A stretch of DNA of 64,000 nt, taken from positions 1 to 64,000 of the forward strand of contig CAYVQC010000015.1 of the NCBI GenBank assembly GCA_964453995.1, read 5' to 3'. Below the pieces are notes generated by a model that was given only the letters and a program-made list of their open reading frames with translations, made no database searches and was not told the DNA's origin. Source of the DNA: SKVR01 sp964453995 (GTDB taxonomy: Bacteria > Bacteroidota > Bacteroidia > Bacteroidales > UBA7960). Made by a program: the position numbers and the translations under genes. Positions within the stretch are counted from its first letter, which is position 1. Every line of letters begins with the position of its first letter. This document shows, piece by piece, positions 8,139 through 16,330 of this stretch.

Positions 8139-9080
8139 TTAAGCATGGATGATGGTACCCGCCTCATTGTTGCCCAGCTGGGTAGCTTCGGTAATGATGG
8201 CCTCTGCTCCACCGTTTTCAACAAACTGGATGCAAGCTCTTACCTTAGGTGCCATGCTACCTTCGGTAAACTGACCATCAGCCAGGTGCTTGTTGATCTC
8301 GGGCACGGAAATGCGGCCAAGTTTCTTTTCACCGGGCTTGTGAAAATTGATATAAACATTGGGAACATCGGTAAGGATACAGAATTCATCGGCCTTGATC
8401 TTGTTGGCCAGCAATGAAGAGGCAAGGTCTTTATCGATAACGGCATCAATACCCACCATTTTTCCCTTTTCATCAATGTAAGCCGGTATGCCGCCACCAC
8501 CCACGGTGATCACGATGTTGCCTTCGCGGGCAAGTTTTTCAACGGCTTTCCAATTGGGAATCTCAAAAGGCTTGGGTGATGCCACTACTCTTCTCCAGCC
8601 GCGTTTGCGCGGGTCTTCATGGAAAACCCATTTGTTATCGGCAGCCAACTGATCGGCTTCTTCCTTGGTATAAAAGGGACCTACAGGTTTTGTTGGATTT
8701 TGAAAAGCAGGATCATTCTTATCTACCACCACCTGGGTAACCAGGGTAACGATATTACGCTCTATGCCATGCTCGGCAAGCACGTTGCGCAATTGTTGCT
8801 CGATCATAAAACCGATGGAACCCTGGGTTTCGGCAACACAAAAATCGATGGGTTGCTTGGGAAGCCCGTAAATACGGTTTCCGGCTTCATGCTGTAGCAA
8901 GACATTGCCCACCTGGGGACCGTTGCCATGACCAATAACCAGGTCATAACCCGTTTTGATCAACTCTACCAGGTGCTGGCAGGTGTCGTACACATTTTGT
9001 TCCTGCTCATCGATGGTACCAACCTGGTCGCCTCTTAAGAGGGCATTTCCACCAAAAGCAATTACGGATAATTTTTTCAT
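8139..9080 (-). CDS. arcC: Carbamate kinase
   Basis: A 313-residue amino-acid-kinase-fold enzyme that makes ATP from carbamoyl phosphate and ADP, releasing CO2 and ammonia. Visible family signatures are the N-terminal AFGGNALL (8-15), HGNGPQVGN (51-59), the glycine-rich V-G-G-G-G-I-P and the D-K-D-L-A-S-S-L-L-A segment. It is first in a two-gene operon with arcB. The products together convert citrulline to ornithine and ATP. Confidence 0.95.
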   Translation of the reverse strand: MKKLSVIAFGGNALLRGDQVGTIDEQEQNVYDTCQHLVELIKTGYDLVIGHGNGPQVGNVLLQHEAGNRIYGLPKQPIDFCVAETQGSIGFMIEQQLRNVLAEHGIERNIVTLVTQVVVDKNDPAFQNPTKPVGPFYTKEEADQLAADNKWVFHEDPRKRGWRRVVASPKPFEIPNWKAVEKLAREGNIVITVGGGGIPAYIDEKGKMVGIDAVIDKDLASSLLANKIKADEFCILTDVPNVYINFHKPGEKKLGRISVPEINKHLADGQFTEGSMAPKVRACIQFVENGGAEAIITEATQLGNNEAGTIIHA

Positions 9081-9404
9081 TCTGATATAGATTTTAAGGG
9101 GTTTATGGAATTACAAATAATAAACGATTGCAAAAGCAATATGTCGTTTTTGACTCGTGATCGGATGCATGAGAAAAACAGGGAAACTGCTCGTTGCCCT
9201 GGAAGAATCAGATAACAGGAGGGTATTTGTCAGGAATATCTGACGGAAACAAAATAAAGCAAACGGGAAATCCTCTTGTAAGGTTCATAAAGGATTAATT
9301 GTGTTTACATTAAACTTTCAGCCATGCAAAACTATAAATATTTCTTGAATTGGCAGGTACAAAAGGACGGTTTATTAAATTTTTCGAAACTGATTCTTCA
9401 TGCC
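9081..9404. other. Gene-free stretch upstream of arcC
   Basis: 324 bases between the start of arcC and the end of the LuxR-type regulator, both on the minus strand. It must hold the arc operon promoter; on the minus strand I see only an imperfect TATTATTTG near 9115-9123 (three bases instead of two between TA and TTTG). I see no clear terminator for the regulator and no further gene. Confidence 0.4.
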
Positions 9405-10001
9405 TCATTGCACATCTTCCAGGCCGATAATGTCATTGAGGATGGCATAAACGGTTAAACCGGCTACAGATTTGATGTTTAACTTCTGTGTGATGTTTTT
9501 GCGGTGAGAGATCACAGTATGGGTAGAAATGAACAATTTATCGGAGATTTCCTTGTTGCTGAGCCCTTTTACCAGGAGTTTTAAAACATCCAGCTCACGG
9601 GCCGAAAGGGCATCTTCAGCTTTCTGCACAGACTTTTTCTCTAACGTATTACCCATTAAATCACCCAATCGCTTTTGGATTTTCTGCCGGGTATCATGCA
9701 CCTGGATCACCTCGTCGAATTGCTGAATAAAATCATCATCGTAAAGAGAATATACCAGGGCGGCAACTTTCACCCCATTCTCGTTGATCTCTCTAAGTTC
9801 TTCAAGCCCCTGGGCGGTAACCATGGAAGGATTTACCACCAGTACCTTTGGGTGATGCTTTTGTATCAATTCCTGCAATACTGTAGCACAGGCTACCTCC
9901 CTTACAGCAGTAAACAAACCCATATTTTCAACCACCTGGACAAAACCTTTCCTTACTATTTCAGAAGGTTCTGCGATAAGGAGTATATTGGAAACGGCCA
10001 T
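9405..10001 (-). CDS. LuxR-type regulator with a degenerate receiver domain
   Basis: A 198-residue protein with a receiver-like N-terminus (about 1-120) and a GerE/LuxR helix-turn-helix at the C-terminus (about 135-195: LSARELDVLKLLVKGLSNKE, then a recognition helix with STHTVISHRKNI). The normal phospho-acceptor Asp is replaced by Asn57 in V-V-N-P-S-M, and the acidic pocket is A-E instead of D-D, so phosphorylation is unlikely. The gene starts 4 bases after the hemerythrin-like gene. Its input may therefore be that protein or another non-phosphate signal. It binds DNA in the cytosol; targets unknown. Confidence 0.85.
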   Translation of the reverse strand: MAVSNILLIAEPSEIVRKGFVQVVENMGLFTAVREVACATVLQELIQKHHPKVLVVNPSMVTAQGLEELREINENGVKVAALVYSLYDDDFIQQFDEVIQVHDTRQKIQKRLGDLMGNTLEKKSVQKAEDALSARELDVLKLLVKGLSNKEISDKLFISTHTVISHRKNITQKLNIKSVAGLTVYAILNDIIGLEDVQ

Positions 10002-10005
10002 GGGT

Positions 10006-10716
10006 TTAGGTTAGTTTTTTTTCCAGTTGTTCTACAATGGGTATCAATACTTTATCTTCTATACGGGCATGGTTGATGAGGTCATCTTCAAAATCCATAA
10101 GCTCATTGAGGATGCGGATGCGGATGTAGCGGTCGTTGCTGGGTGGGAAATACTTAATGAGAAGACTTTTCAGGTCGGTAAGCTTTTCTTCTATATTATC
10201 ATGCCTTTCTTCGAATACGCCAATATGGTAATCAATATCAGCCATGCCGGCAGCTTTGTTTTTGATCTGCTCTGAAAGCTGGGCCACATAGGGAAATGCT
10301 GTTTCATCTTCATAAGCAAGGTGTTCTTTTACTTCTTCAATGTATTGCCTGAAGAATTTGTCAAGTTGACGGGTAGCCTGATGATTTACTTTCTGCTTAA
10401 ACTCTTCCAGCAATGACTCCAGATAGGGAATCCTTTCTTCCAGGTAATACCGGTGAGAACTGACAAGATAATGAAGTAGCATATCCACATCGAGGCTTTT
10501 GAGCCTGCGGTCAGGGAAATAGTTTTTATTGAGAAAGGTATTCACCATCAGCAGAAAAAAATCGGTATCGATGTTGCGTGCTTCGCATATCTGCTTTACA
10601 GTTTTGTCGCCAAAGCCCATTTCAATGCCAAAACGGGGCAGCAGTGCCATTGCCCTCTTGTCGGCAGTTACAATATCGGCCAGCTTGGTCTTTGCGGAAA
10701 TAATCAAATCGGTCAT
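10006..10716 (-). CDS. Hemerythrin-domain (ScdA/YtfE/RIC-like) protein
   Basis: A 236-residue protein with an N-terminal DUF542-like part (1-75) and a C-terminal four-helix hemerythrin domain (about 80-232). Likely di-iron ligands are in S-S-H-R-Y, K-E-H-L-A-Y-E-D-E, E-R-H-D-N-I-E-E and N-H-A-R-I-E-D-K-V-L-I-P, matching the HHE pattern. In E. coli and Staphylococcus the family repairs iron-sulfur centres damaged by NO or oxidants. The N-terminal Cys-Cys-Gly-Gly motif of classical YtfE/ScdA is missing (F-G-I-E-M-G-F-G-D-K instead). It is the first gene of a two-gene operon with the LuxR-type regulator. Confidence 0.85.
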   Translation of the reverse strand: MTDLIISAKTKLADIVTADKRAMALLPRFGIEMGFGDKTVKQICEARNIDTDFFLLMVNTFLNKNYFPDRRLKSLDVDMLLHYLVSSHRYYLEERIPYLESLLEEFKQKVNHQATRQLDKFFRQYIEEVKEHLAYEDETAFPYVAQLSEQIKNKAAGMADIDYHIGVFEERHDNIEEKLTDLKSLLIKYFPPSNDRYIRIRILNELMDFEDDLINHARIEDKVLIPIVEQLEKKLT

Positions 10717-10736
10717 AAGGTATTCAATTGCTTATT

Positions 10737-10765
10737 CAAAGTTACAAGTATTGTGGAAATAACAA
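10737..10765 (-). promoter_or_regulatory. Promoter of the hemerythrin/LuxR operon
   Basis: On the minus strand TAACTTTG (10744 to 10737) is a perfect -7 box; a TTG lies 18 bases upstream (10765 to 10763). Transcription would begin near 10730, leaving about 13 leader bases. Confidence 0.55.
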
Positions 10766-10818
10766 GGATAATTTGCACAGCTGATTATTAACCTTCCTGG
10801 ATATCAATAAGCCATTAC

Positions 10819-10856
10819 AAATAAAAGAGGCTGCCTCATAATAAGAAAGCCTCTTT
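10819..10856 (-). terminator. Terminator of the tandem DUF3857 operon
   Basis: Stem AAAGAGGCT (10824-10832) / AGCCTCTTT (10848-10856), 15-base loop; on the minus strand it is followed by TTTTATTTG. It lies 28 bases after the stop at 10884. Confidence 0.65.
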
Positions 10857-10883
10857 GTATAATCCTTTTCAGAGATGAAATTA

Positions 10884-12815
10884 TTATTGACGACTGAAAA
10901 CGATTTTCTGAGTTTCGACCCTTGCTATTTGTTGGAAAAACCTGAAATAGTTTTCGTATTGCTCAGCCTCCCAATACCCTTTAAAAACCTCCATACTCCT
11001 TACAAAAACAATCTTATTGCCTTCCACGGTGAGCTTTGTGGAATAGGTTCCAAAATCCGAAGTAAGGTCCAGATCAGGGATTCCACTTTCCAGGGCATAC
11101 CCATCAGGAAGTTGCATATATATGGTGTCGGAATAGGTCATGGGGAAATTGGTTCTGAAGGGATGTAGCCGGTTTCTCACCCTTGGCGGAACCGATCGGC
11201 CGGGAATCATGGAAAATACAGGAATAAAAAGCCTGGATCCACTGGCATCGGCAAAAGATCTGAGGTTTAAACCGAGTTTTATGACTGCCTCTGGTGATTC
11301 TTCCAGTTCAGAATCGAATGCATGACTGTTTACCGTATAGTTGGGAAAAACGAAGTTGCGGTAAATCCATCTTTGCTGTTCGTCAGGACTCAACATCATG
11401 GGAGCATGAAAGTCTTCAAAGAATATTCCACCCCTGTTCAGGCTTACTTCTGCATTGCCATTGCCTTTTCCGTCAATCTCAACTACTGCACGAGTATTGT
11501 AACTGTTCTGTGCGGGTGTATAGCCATAGGTACGTGCCAGATGTCCACCGTCTTCTTTTATGATCAAAACGGGCCGGTTATCAGTAAAGCTTCCCAGGTA
11601 ACCAAAAGGATTAACCTGGCTGGTACATTCCAGCCAGATGGTATCGTTTCCCAGAGGAACACATAGGATGACATGGTTGAACTGGTTTGCCGGAAGGATA
11701 TCATCAATTTCGTATTTTCCGGTTCCAGCTTTTACCAGGGTATAGTGCGATTCTATATCTGCGGCCTTTAACAGAGCGCTCATGTAATTGGTAAGGGCCT
11801 TGCAATCGCCGTATCCAGTTTGGTCAACAGTAGTAGCATCGAAAGGTTGCAGCCCTCCTATTCCTAAACTAATATTGATGTAACGGGTGCGGGATTGCAT
11901 GAACTCGTAGATTATCTTAACCTTCTCCCTGTCCGATTCAATATCTTTAACCATATCCCTGACCTGGGCAATGCGTTCTTCAGGAAGCTTATCGCGTTCT
12001 GAAGTGATTCTCCATACCCATTCTCCAAATTCGTTCCATGAAGAAGCCCTGCCTTCATATCCATCGTATTCAAATCTGTCGGGAGCGAACATAATACCGG
12101 GAGCCACCCATCCAAAACCGGGTACAAGATTCTCGTGGCGCACGGCAGGCATGTTTTCAAACATCCATACAAGTCGCTTGCGATTTTTTTCTATATCAAG
12201 CGGACCAACCTTTTCTTCCTTTACCCTGGGAGCATGAATCCTGATCTCCTGATCGGCAGGATACTCAATCTTCAGCATCGCCTTTTCTGTGCTTCGATTA
12301 TAGTCCTCGGTAGGAAAAAATCCGGAAACATAAAACATTCCACGGCTCGAGGTAACTTCATATTTATATACCACCGTATAGGGATAGTTGGCCAAAGCCG
12401 GCTGATAGGCCATTATGCGACTATCAGCAAACAAAGACCCCGAATCAAAGTTGCTCATATCCACCAGATCGCGCCGGCGGATTCTTTTGATTTCATTTCC
12501 ATTGCCATCGTATATGGCGCCTTCTGAAAATTTTGGCTTTGTGAATGAATCATAGGGAATTAAAAGGATATCAGGCCCGGTGCCATTTTCATTGAGTATG
12601 GTCACTGCAATTTCGTACCTTATCGTGTATGAGCCTGGCCCATCAATGGATACCTCCATATTATTAACACGATAAACGCTATTGGCATCGGTAAGCAGTT
12701 CGGGCGATATTCTGGAAACAGCGAATTGTTTTGATGCTTTTGCCTCTTCTGTGGCTGGAAAAATGCCTGCAAACAGTGAGCAAACAAAAAGAAAGAAGTA
12801 TCCGGAGATTTTCAT
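10884..12815 (-). CDS. Exported DUF3857/transglutaminase-like protein, intact Cys
   Basis: A 643-residue protein with a signal peptide (MKISGYFFLFVCSLFAGIFP...). DUF3857 fills the first half; a transglutaminase-like core follows with the putative catalytic Cys in GYGDCKALTNY and His in NQFNHVILCV, then a C-terminal beta region. The third triad residue, usually Asp, appears as Glu in W-L-E-C-T. Members of this family are periplasmic or outer-membrane-associated in Bacteroidota and their substrates are unknown. It lies 10 bases after a paralog of similar length, clearly in one operon. Confidence 0.82.
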   Translation of the reverse strand: MKISGYFFLFVCSLFAGIFPATEEAKASKQFAVSRISPELLTDANSVYRVNNMEVSIDGPGSYTIRYEIAVTILNENGTGPDILLIPYDSFTKPKFSEGAIYDGNGNEIKRIRRRDLVDMSNFDSGSLFADSRIMAYQPALANYPYTVVYKYEVTSSRGMFYVSGFFPTEDYNRSTEKAMLKIEYPADQEIRIHAPRVKEEKVGPLDIEKNRKRLVWMFENMPAVRHENLVPGFGWVAPGIMFAPDRFEYDGYEGRASSWNEFGEWVWRITSERDKLPEERIAQVRDMVKDIESDREKVKIIYEFMQSRTRYINISLGIGGLQPFDATTVDQTGYGDCKALTNYMSALLKAADIESHYTLVKAGTGKYEIDDILPANQFNHVILCVPLGNDTIWLECTSQVNPFGYLGSFTDNRPVLIIKEDGGHLARTYGYTPAQNSYNTRAVVEIDGKGNGNAEVSLNRGGIFFEDFHAPMMLSPDEQQRWIYRNFVFPNYTVNSHAFDSELEESPEAVIKLGLNLRSFADASGSRLFIPVFSMIPGRSVPPRVRNRLHPFRTNFPMTYSDTIYMQLPDGYALESGIPDLDLTSDFGTYSTKLTVEGNKIVFVRSMEVFKGYWEAEQYENYFRFFQQIARVETQKIVFSRQ

Positions 12816-12825
12816 AGCCGTTGGT

Positions 12826-14790
12826 TTAGGTTTTCTTCAAAACAATATTCCGGGCCTGCTCTTCTACGATCTTCGTATAGAAATCACGAAGGCTTTGGTA
12901 TTCTTCGGCGGTAAAGATGGACTTTCCGATCTCGAATTCAACCTTTACGCTGATATTTCCATCTTCGGTACGTTCATAAATGGCTGAGTAGCTGCCAGCC
13001 CTTCTGGGCATGGAGAAGCGGGCATTGCGTGGAAAATCCTCAACATCATATCCTTCAGGAATTTCAATGGTGATATTGTAAACCTCCCTGAAGGGGTAAA
13101 CAAAGTCAACCGGATATTGTCTTTGCTCAAGCCTGAAGGGATTGGTCTCCATCCTGTCGATGAGCATCGGGCTGATGTAGAGAAGGTCTTTGGGGGTGGG
13201 ATCTATCTGTGGGATCTCAAATTCATAAACACTCAGCAAGGGCTGGGTCCAGTCGCCATGATTCTGCAATTTAAAATTCTCAAGATTGATTCCCTGGTTG
13301 TCAGCCTCAAATTCATCCATATAATCTTCAATGCGATCGTAGCTTCTGTATTCGTTCTCCATGCTCAGCCTGTGATAATTGGTTTTTTCTTTTTGCTGCT
13401 TGGTTACAATAGAACCACAAGGAAGAATCCTGATATGCGAATCAGTGATGGTTTGATTTTCATTGAAAGCTTCCAAATCAACCCATCTGCCGTGTGAGGC
13501 GGATATCAACCGGCCTTTGCCGTTGATAGCCCGGCTAGGCAACAGGTAATAAGGGGTATGTTTATCGGTAGCATCCAGGATTACTGAGGTTTCACCAACG
13601 GTAGCATGAACCACCACATAGTTGTATTTGCTGAGCATGATCTGGGCAGGGTTGAGGATACCGTTTCTGCGTGTACTAATGATAACCGGATCGGCCTGTA
13701 TTCCCAGTTCACGAAGCAAAACCAGCAGCATGAGGTTGATATCGGCCGCGTTTCCTTCCTTTTCATCCCATGCTTTGCGCAGCGAGCGCCTTGCATATAT
13801 GCTGTTTCTTCCATTCCAGTTCATTTCTTTCTGGATAAGTTGATATGCCGCTATCAGGCGATCCTGGATTTCCGGGTTTTCAGCCATGATGGTTTCGATC
13901 TGTTCAAGGAGAAATCCAGGTTTGTCAAGCTGCTTTCCAAAAGAATTGGATTCCATCAGGGTAGTAGTTACCTGGGGCCAGGTATTGCTGAAGTTTTGAT
14001 GGGTTCCAAAAGGAGGTGTGTAGCTCATCAATTCATGTTCAATTTTTGAAACATAATTGATCATTGAGTTCATATAAGGTTCGCTGATAAATGCAGGAGC
14101 ATTCTCCATAATGTAGCGGGTAGTTATAACTTCATTGCGGTTTTCAACGTCATGCTCGGTGAGGGGCAAATAGCCACCCATCAATGGACGATAGTTGAAA
14201 TAATCAGGAAGTATAGTACGAAACTCACTTATCAGAATGGGATATTCACCCTGGAAAGTCCATGTTGGCAGGTCAAATAAGTATGGTGAATGAATAATAT
14301 ACTCCACTTCGAAAACCGATCCTTCCTGCAGGTTGGGCATGGTAGCGTTAAAGGTTTCCAGGTATTCGTGAACCTCTTCCATAAAACCATCGCTACGACG
14401 AATCTTTTCTTTCACCATTTCGCCATCCTGAGGAGTCCATATTATACCCCTGAAACTGGAAAGCCTCTCACGATTTCCTGCAGAACTGTGCAGGGGGATG
14501 CGAAATGTTGCCAGGTCGAAAGCATCACGATCAAAAACCTTGACCCTGAAATGACGGGTATAGCTGTAAAAAAAACCCTGATCGCCCCGATACATCATTT
14601 CCACCACACCGTAATCTCCCAAAATTACAGCCTTGGCGGTGGTATCAGCTTCAAAGCGCTGCATTTCCATGTGTTCATCGTCAACTTTACCCCATCTTAT
14701 AGGTCCACGTTGAGCTTCTGCCGTTGCAGCCAGCAGACAAATAAAAACAATAGCAACCAGAAATTGCTTAAATAAAAACGAATTCTTCAT
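12826..14790 (-). CDS. Exported DUF3857/transglutaminase-like protein lacking the catalytic Cys
   Basis: A 654-residue paralog of the following gene, with a signal peptide ending near TAEAQR, an N-terminal DUF3857 domain, a central transglutaminase-like domain and a C-terminal beta part (VYPFREVYNITIEIPEGYDV, typical of DUF3858). At the position of the Cys the sequence reads K-E-G-N-A-A-D-I-N-L, so the nucleophile is Ala. The His is present in Y-V-V-V-H-A. It is therefore probably a binding or scaffold protein and not an enzyme. First gene of a two-gene operon. Confidence 0.82.
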   Translation of the reverse strand: MKNSFLFKQFLVAIVFICLLAATAEAQRGPIRWGKVDDEHMEMQRFEADTTAKAVILGDYGVVEMMYRGDQGFFYSYTRHFRVKVFDRDAFDLATFRIPLHSSAGNRERLSSFRGIIWTPQDGEMVKEKIRRSDGFMEEVHEYLETFNATMPNLQEGSVFEVEYIIHSPYLFDLPTWTFQGEYPILISEFRTILPDYFNYRPLMGGYLPLTEHDVENRNEVITTRYIMENAPAFISEPYMNSMINYVSKIEHELMSYTPPFGTHQNFSNTWPQVTTTLMESNSFGKQLDKPGFLLEQIETIMAENPEIQDRLIAAYQLIQKEMNWNGRNSIYARRSLRKAWDEKEGNAADINLMLLVLLRELGIQADPVIISTRRNGILNPAQIMLSKYNYVVVHATVGETSVILDATDKHTPYYLLPSRAINGKGRLISASHGRWVDLEAFNENQTITDSHIRILPCGSIVTKQQKEKTNYHRLSMENEYRSYDRIEDYMDEFEADNQGINLENFKLQNHGDWTQPLLSVYEFEIPQIDPTPKDLLYISPMLIDRMETNPFRLEQRQYPVDFVYPFREVYNITIEIPEGYDVEDFPRNARFSMPRRAGSYSAIYERTEDGNISVKVEFEIGKSIFTAEEYQSLRDFYTKIVEEQARNIVLKKT

Positions 14791-14901
14791 AGTTTTATGT
14801 ATTTGGTTAAAAGTTTTCCTACTCCTGCAATACTCCCTTTGTTAATTAATTTGTATAATGTTTACATTTTTTGGGAGGCTAAAATAGGTTAATTTTTTTT
14901 A

Positions 14902-14909
14902 CAAACATA
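14902..14909 (-). promoter_or_regulatory. Promoter -7 box of the DUF3857 operon
   Basis: TATGTTTG on the minus strand (14909 to 14902) fits TAnnTTTG. The base run 20 bases upstream is TTTT rather than TTTG. Predicted leader of about 105 bases. Confidence 0.45.
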
Positions 14910-14956
14910 TAAAGAGTATCGATTTTAAGAAAATTCTCGCAATTTAGAACGATTTT

Positions 14957-14990
14957 AAATACAAAAAGCGACAGATTAAATGTCTGTCGC
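14957..14990 (-). terminator. Terminator of the SDR gene
   Basis: Stem GCGACAGA (14968-14975) / TCTGTCGC (14983-14990), 7-base loop; the minus strand continues TTTTTGTATTT. It lies 23 bases after the stop at 15014. Confidence 0.75.
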
Positions 14991-15013
14991 CTAATTATGA
15001 GGATGAGATTGGA

Positions 15014-15712
15014 TCAGATTTTCAGAGCTCCCATGCCACCGTCTACCCCAATAATCTGCCCGGTAATCCATGAGGCCTCATCGCTGATAAGGAAGCCTGC
15101 CATGGATGCCAGGTCGGAAGGAGTACCGATCCTTTTTAGCGGATGTCTTTGGGCAGAGGATTCTTTTCTTTCGTCCGAGTTGAGCAATCGCGAAGCCAGA
15201 GGAGTATCAGTAAGTGAAGGAGCAATGGCATTTACTCTTATGTTGGGTGCCAGCTCGGCTGCCAGCGAACGGGTAAGACCTTCAACAGCACCTTTGGCCA
15301 TTGCAACAGACGCATGGTAAGGCATTCCCTGCCCTACAGCCACAGTACTGAAAAAAACCACGGAAGCACCTTCCGATTTTTTGAGTTTGCTGAGCAATTG
15401 CTGCACTACCCGCATCCCTCCCAGCGCATTAAGTTTGAAATCCTGCAACACTTCTTCGGTTTTCAACCCACGAAGGGGTTTTAGAACAATGCTTCCGGGG
15501 CAATACACCAGAGCATCAAGGGTATCTGGCAAAAAGGAAAAATCGTATGTATCATCAAGTACATCAATGGTGCTCCATTGAACATTATCAAGCTGATCGA
15601 GGGCTCCCCTGTTGCGGCTCATAGCATAAACATTGTGTTTTGGGGCCAGCTGACCGGCAAGTTCAAATCCAATACCGGAACTCGCTCCTATAACAAGTAT
15701 ATTCTTTTTCAT
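15014..15712 (-). CDS. Short-chain dehydrogenase/reductase family protein with an altered active site
   Basis: A 232-residue Rossmann-fold protein. The cofactor motif reads V-I-G-A-S-S-G-I-G at 6-14 and there is an N-A-L-G-G segment in the middle. The active-site Ser is in V-F-F-S-T-V-A-V. Where the family has Tyr-x-x-x-Lys, this one has Val-A-M-A-Lys (H-A-S-V-A-M-A-K-G-A-V-E-G-L), so the catalytic Tyr is missing although Lys is kept. The C-terminus has the usual ITGQIIGVDGGMG. A subfamily with an H-A-S-x-x-x-A-K pattern exists, so the change is not a sequencing error. Substrate unknown; the gene is alone between a terminator and a long gene-free stretch. Confidence 0.85.
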   Translation of the reverse strand: MKKNILVIGASSGIGFELAGQLAPKHNVYAMSRNRGALDQLDNVQWSTIDVLDDTYDFSFLPDTLDALVYCPGSIVLKPLRGLKTEEVLQDFKLNALGGMRVVQQLLSKLKKSEGASVVFFSTVAVGQGMPYHASVAMAKGAVEGLTRSLAAELAPNIRVNAIAPSLTDTPLASRLLNSDERKESSAQRHPLKRIGTPSDLASMAGFLISDEASWITGQIIGVDGGMGALKI

Positions 15713-16330
15713 TTTGTATTTATTTCAGGTTAATAAAATCAATAATAAAGCCCGGAAAGATTCATAAAAAAATGCTGCCGGAATATCAAATCCTTTGTTG
15801 ATAGAAACCAGATTTTCAACTCAAAAGTTCAACATTTTTTCCCCGTGGCATACAATGATCTTATGTCTCTATCTCCACGAAAATCCGAAGTTGAAAAGAC
15901 AAAAAAATAACCTGCGAAAATTCTATCTGACATAATAAAGTCAGTACCAGGTAAGAAACAAGTACATATATTTAATTTCACCGAATACCTCCTCTGTAAT
16001 AAACTCCCCCAAAAAAACAGGAAATACGCACCAACGAAACAAATCCTCCCACCAGCCACCCCAGGCTTTCAAGACCAATGATTTACTTCTGCAAGAACAA
16101 GAGAATTCTTCCGGGTAATTACTTCCGTAAGGATTTCGGTGATTCTCGATTAAATTCTCATTCTCAGTGAATTTACTTTACAAATTATAAAGCAGTAAAG
16201 AAATAAAATTGCAACTAACGATGATCACATCCAGGCTTTTTTCCGATTCCAGGATTGAGTTGCGGAAAGCACACGGCAAAATCGTTTTTAAGCCCTTTAA
16301 TGATACTTTAATCCCCTTCATTCAAAAAAA
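15713..16330. other. 618-base gene-free stretch between divergent genes
   Basis: It separates the SDR gene (minus) from the M6 protease gene (plus) and must hold both promoters. I found no exact TAnnTTTG box for either; TACTTTAA around 16305 on the plus strand is a weak candidate for the protease. A 76-codon minus-strand frame at 15829-16059 has no recognisable features and is not called. A small dyad (CTGAC / GTCAG) lies near 15926-15943. Confidence 0.4.

Noticed and set aside
15829..16059. 76-codon minus-strand frame between the SDR and M6 genes
   Set aside because: No domain, no signal peptide of normal composition, no promoter or coding bias; it lies in a region with two divergent promoters.
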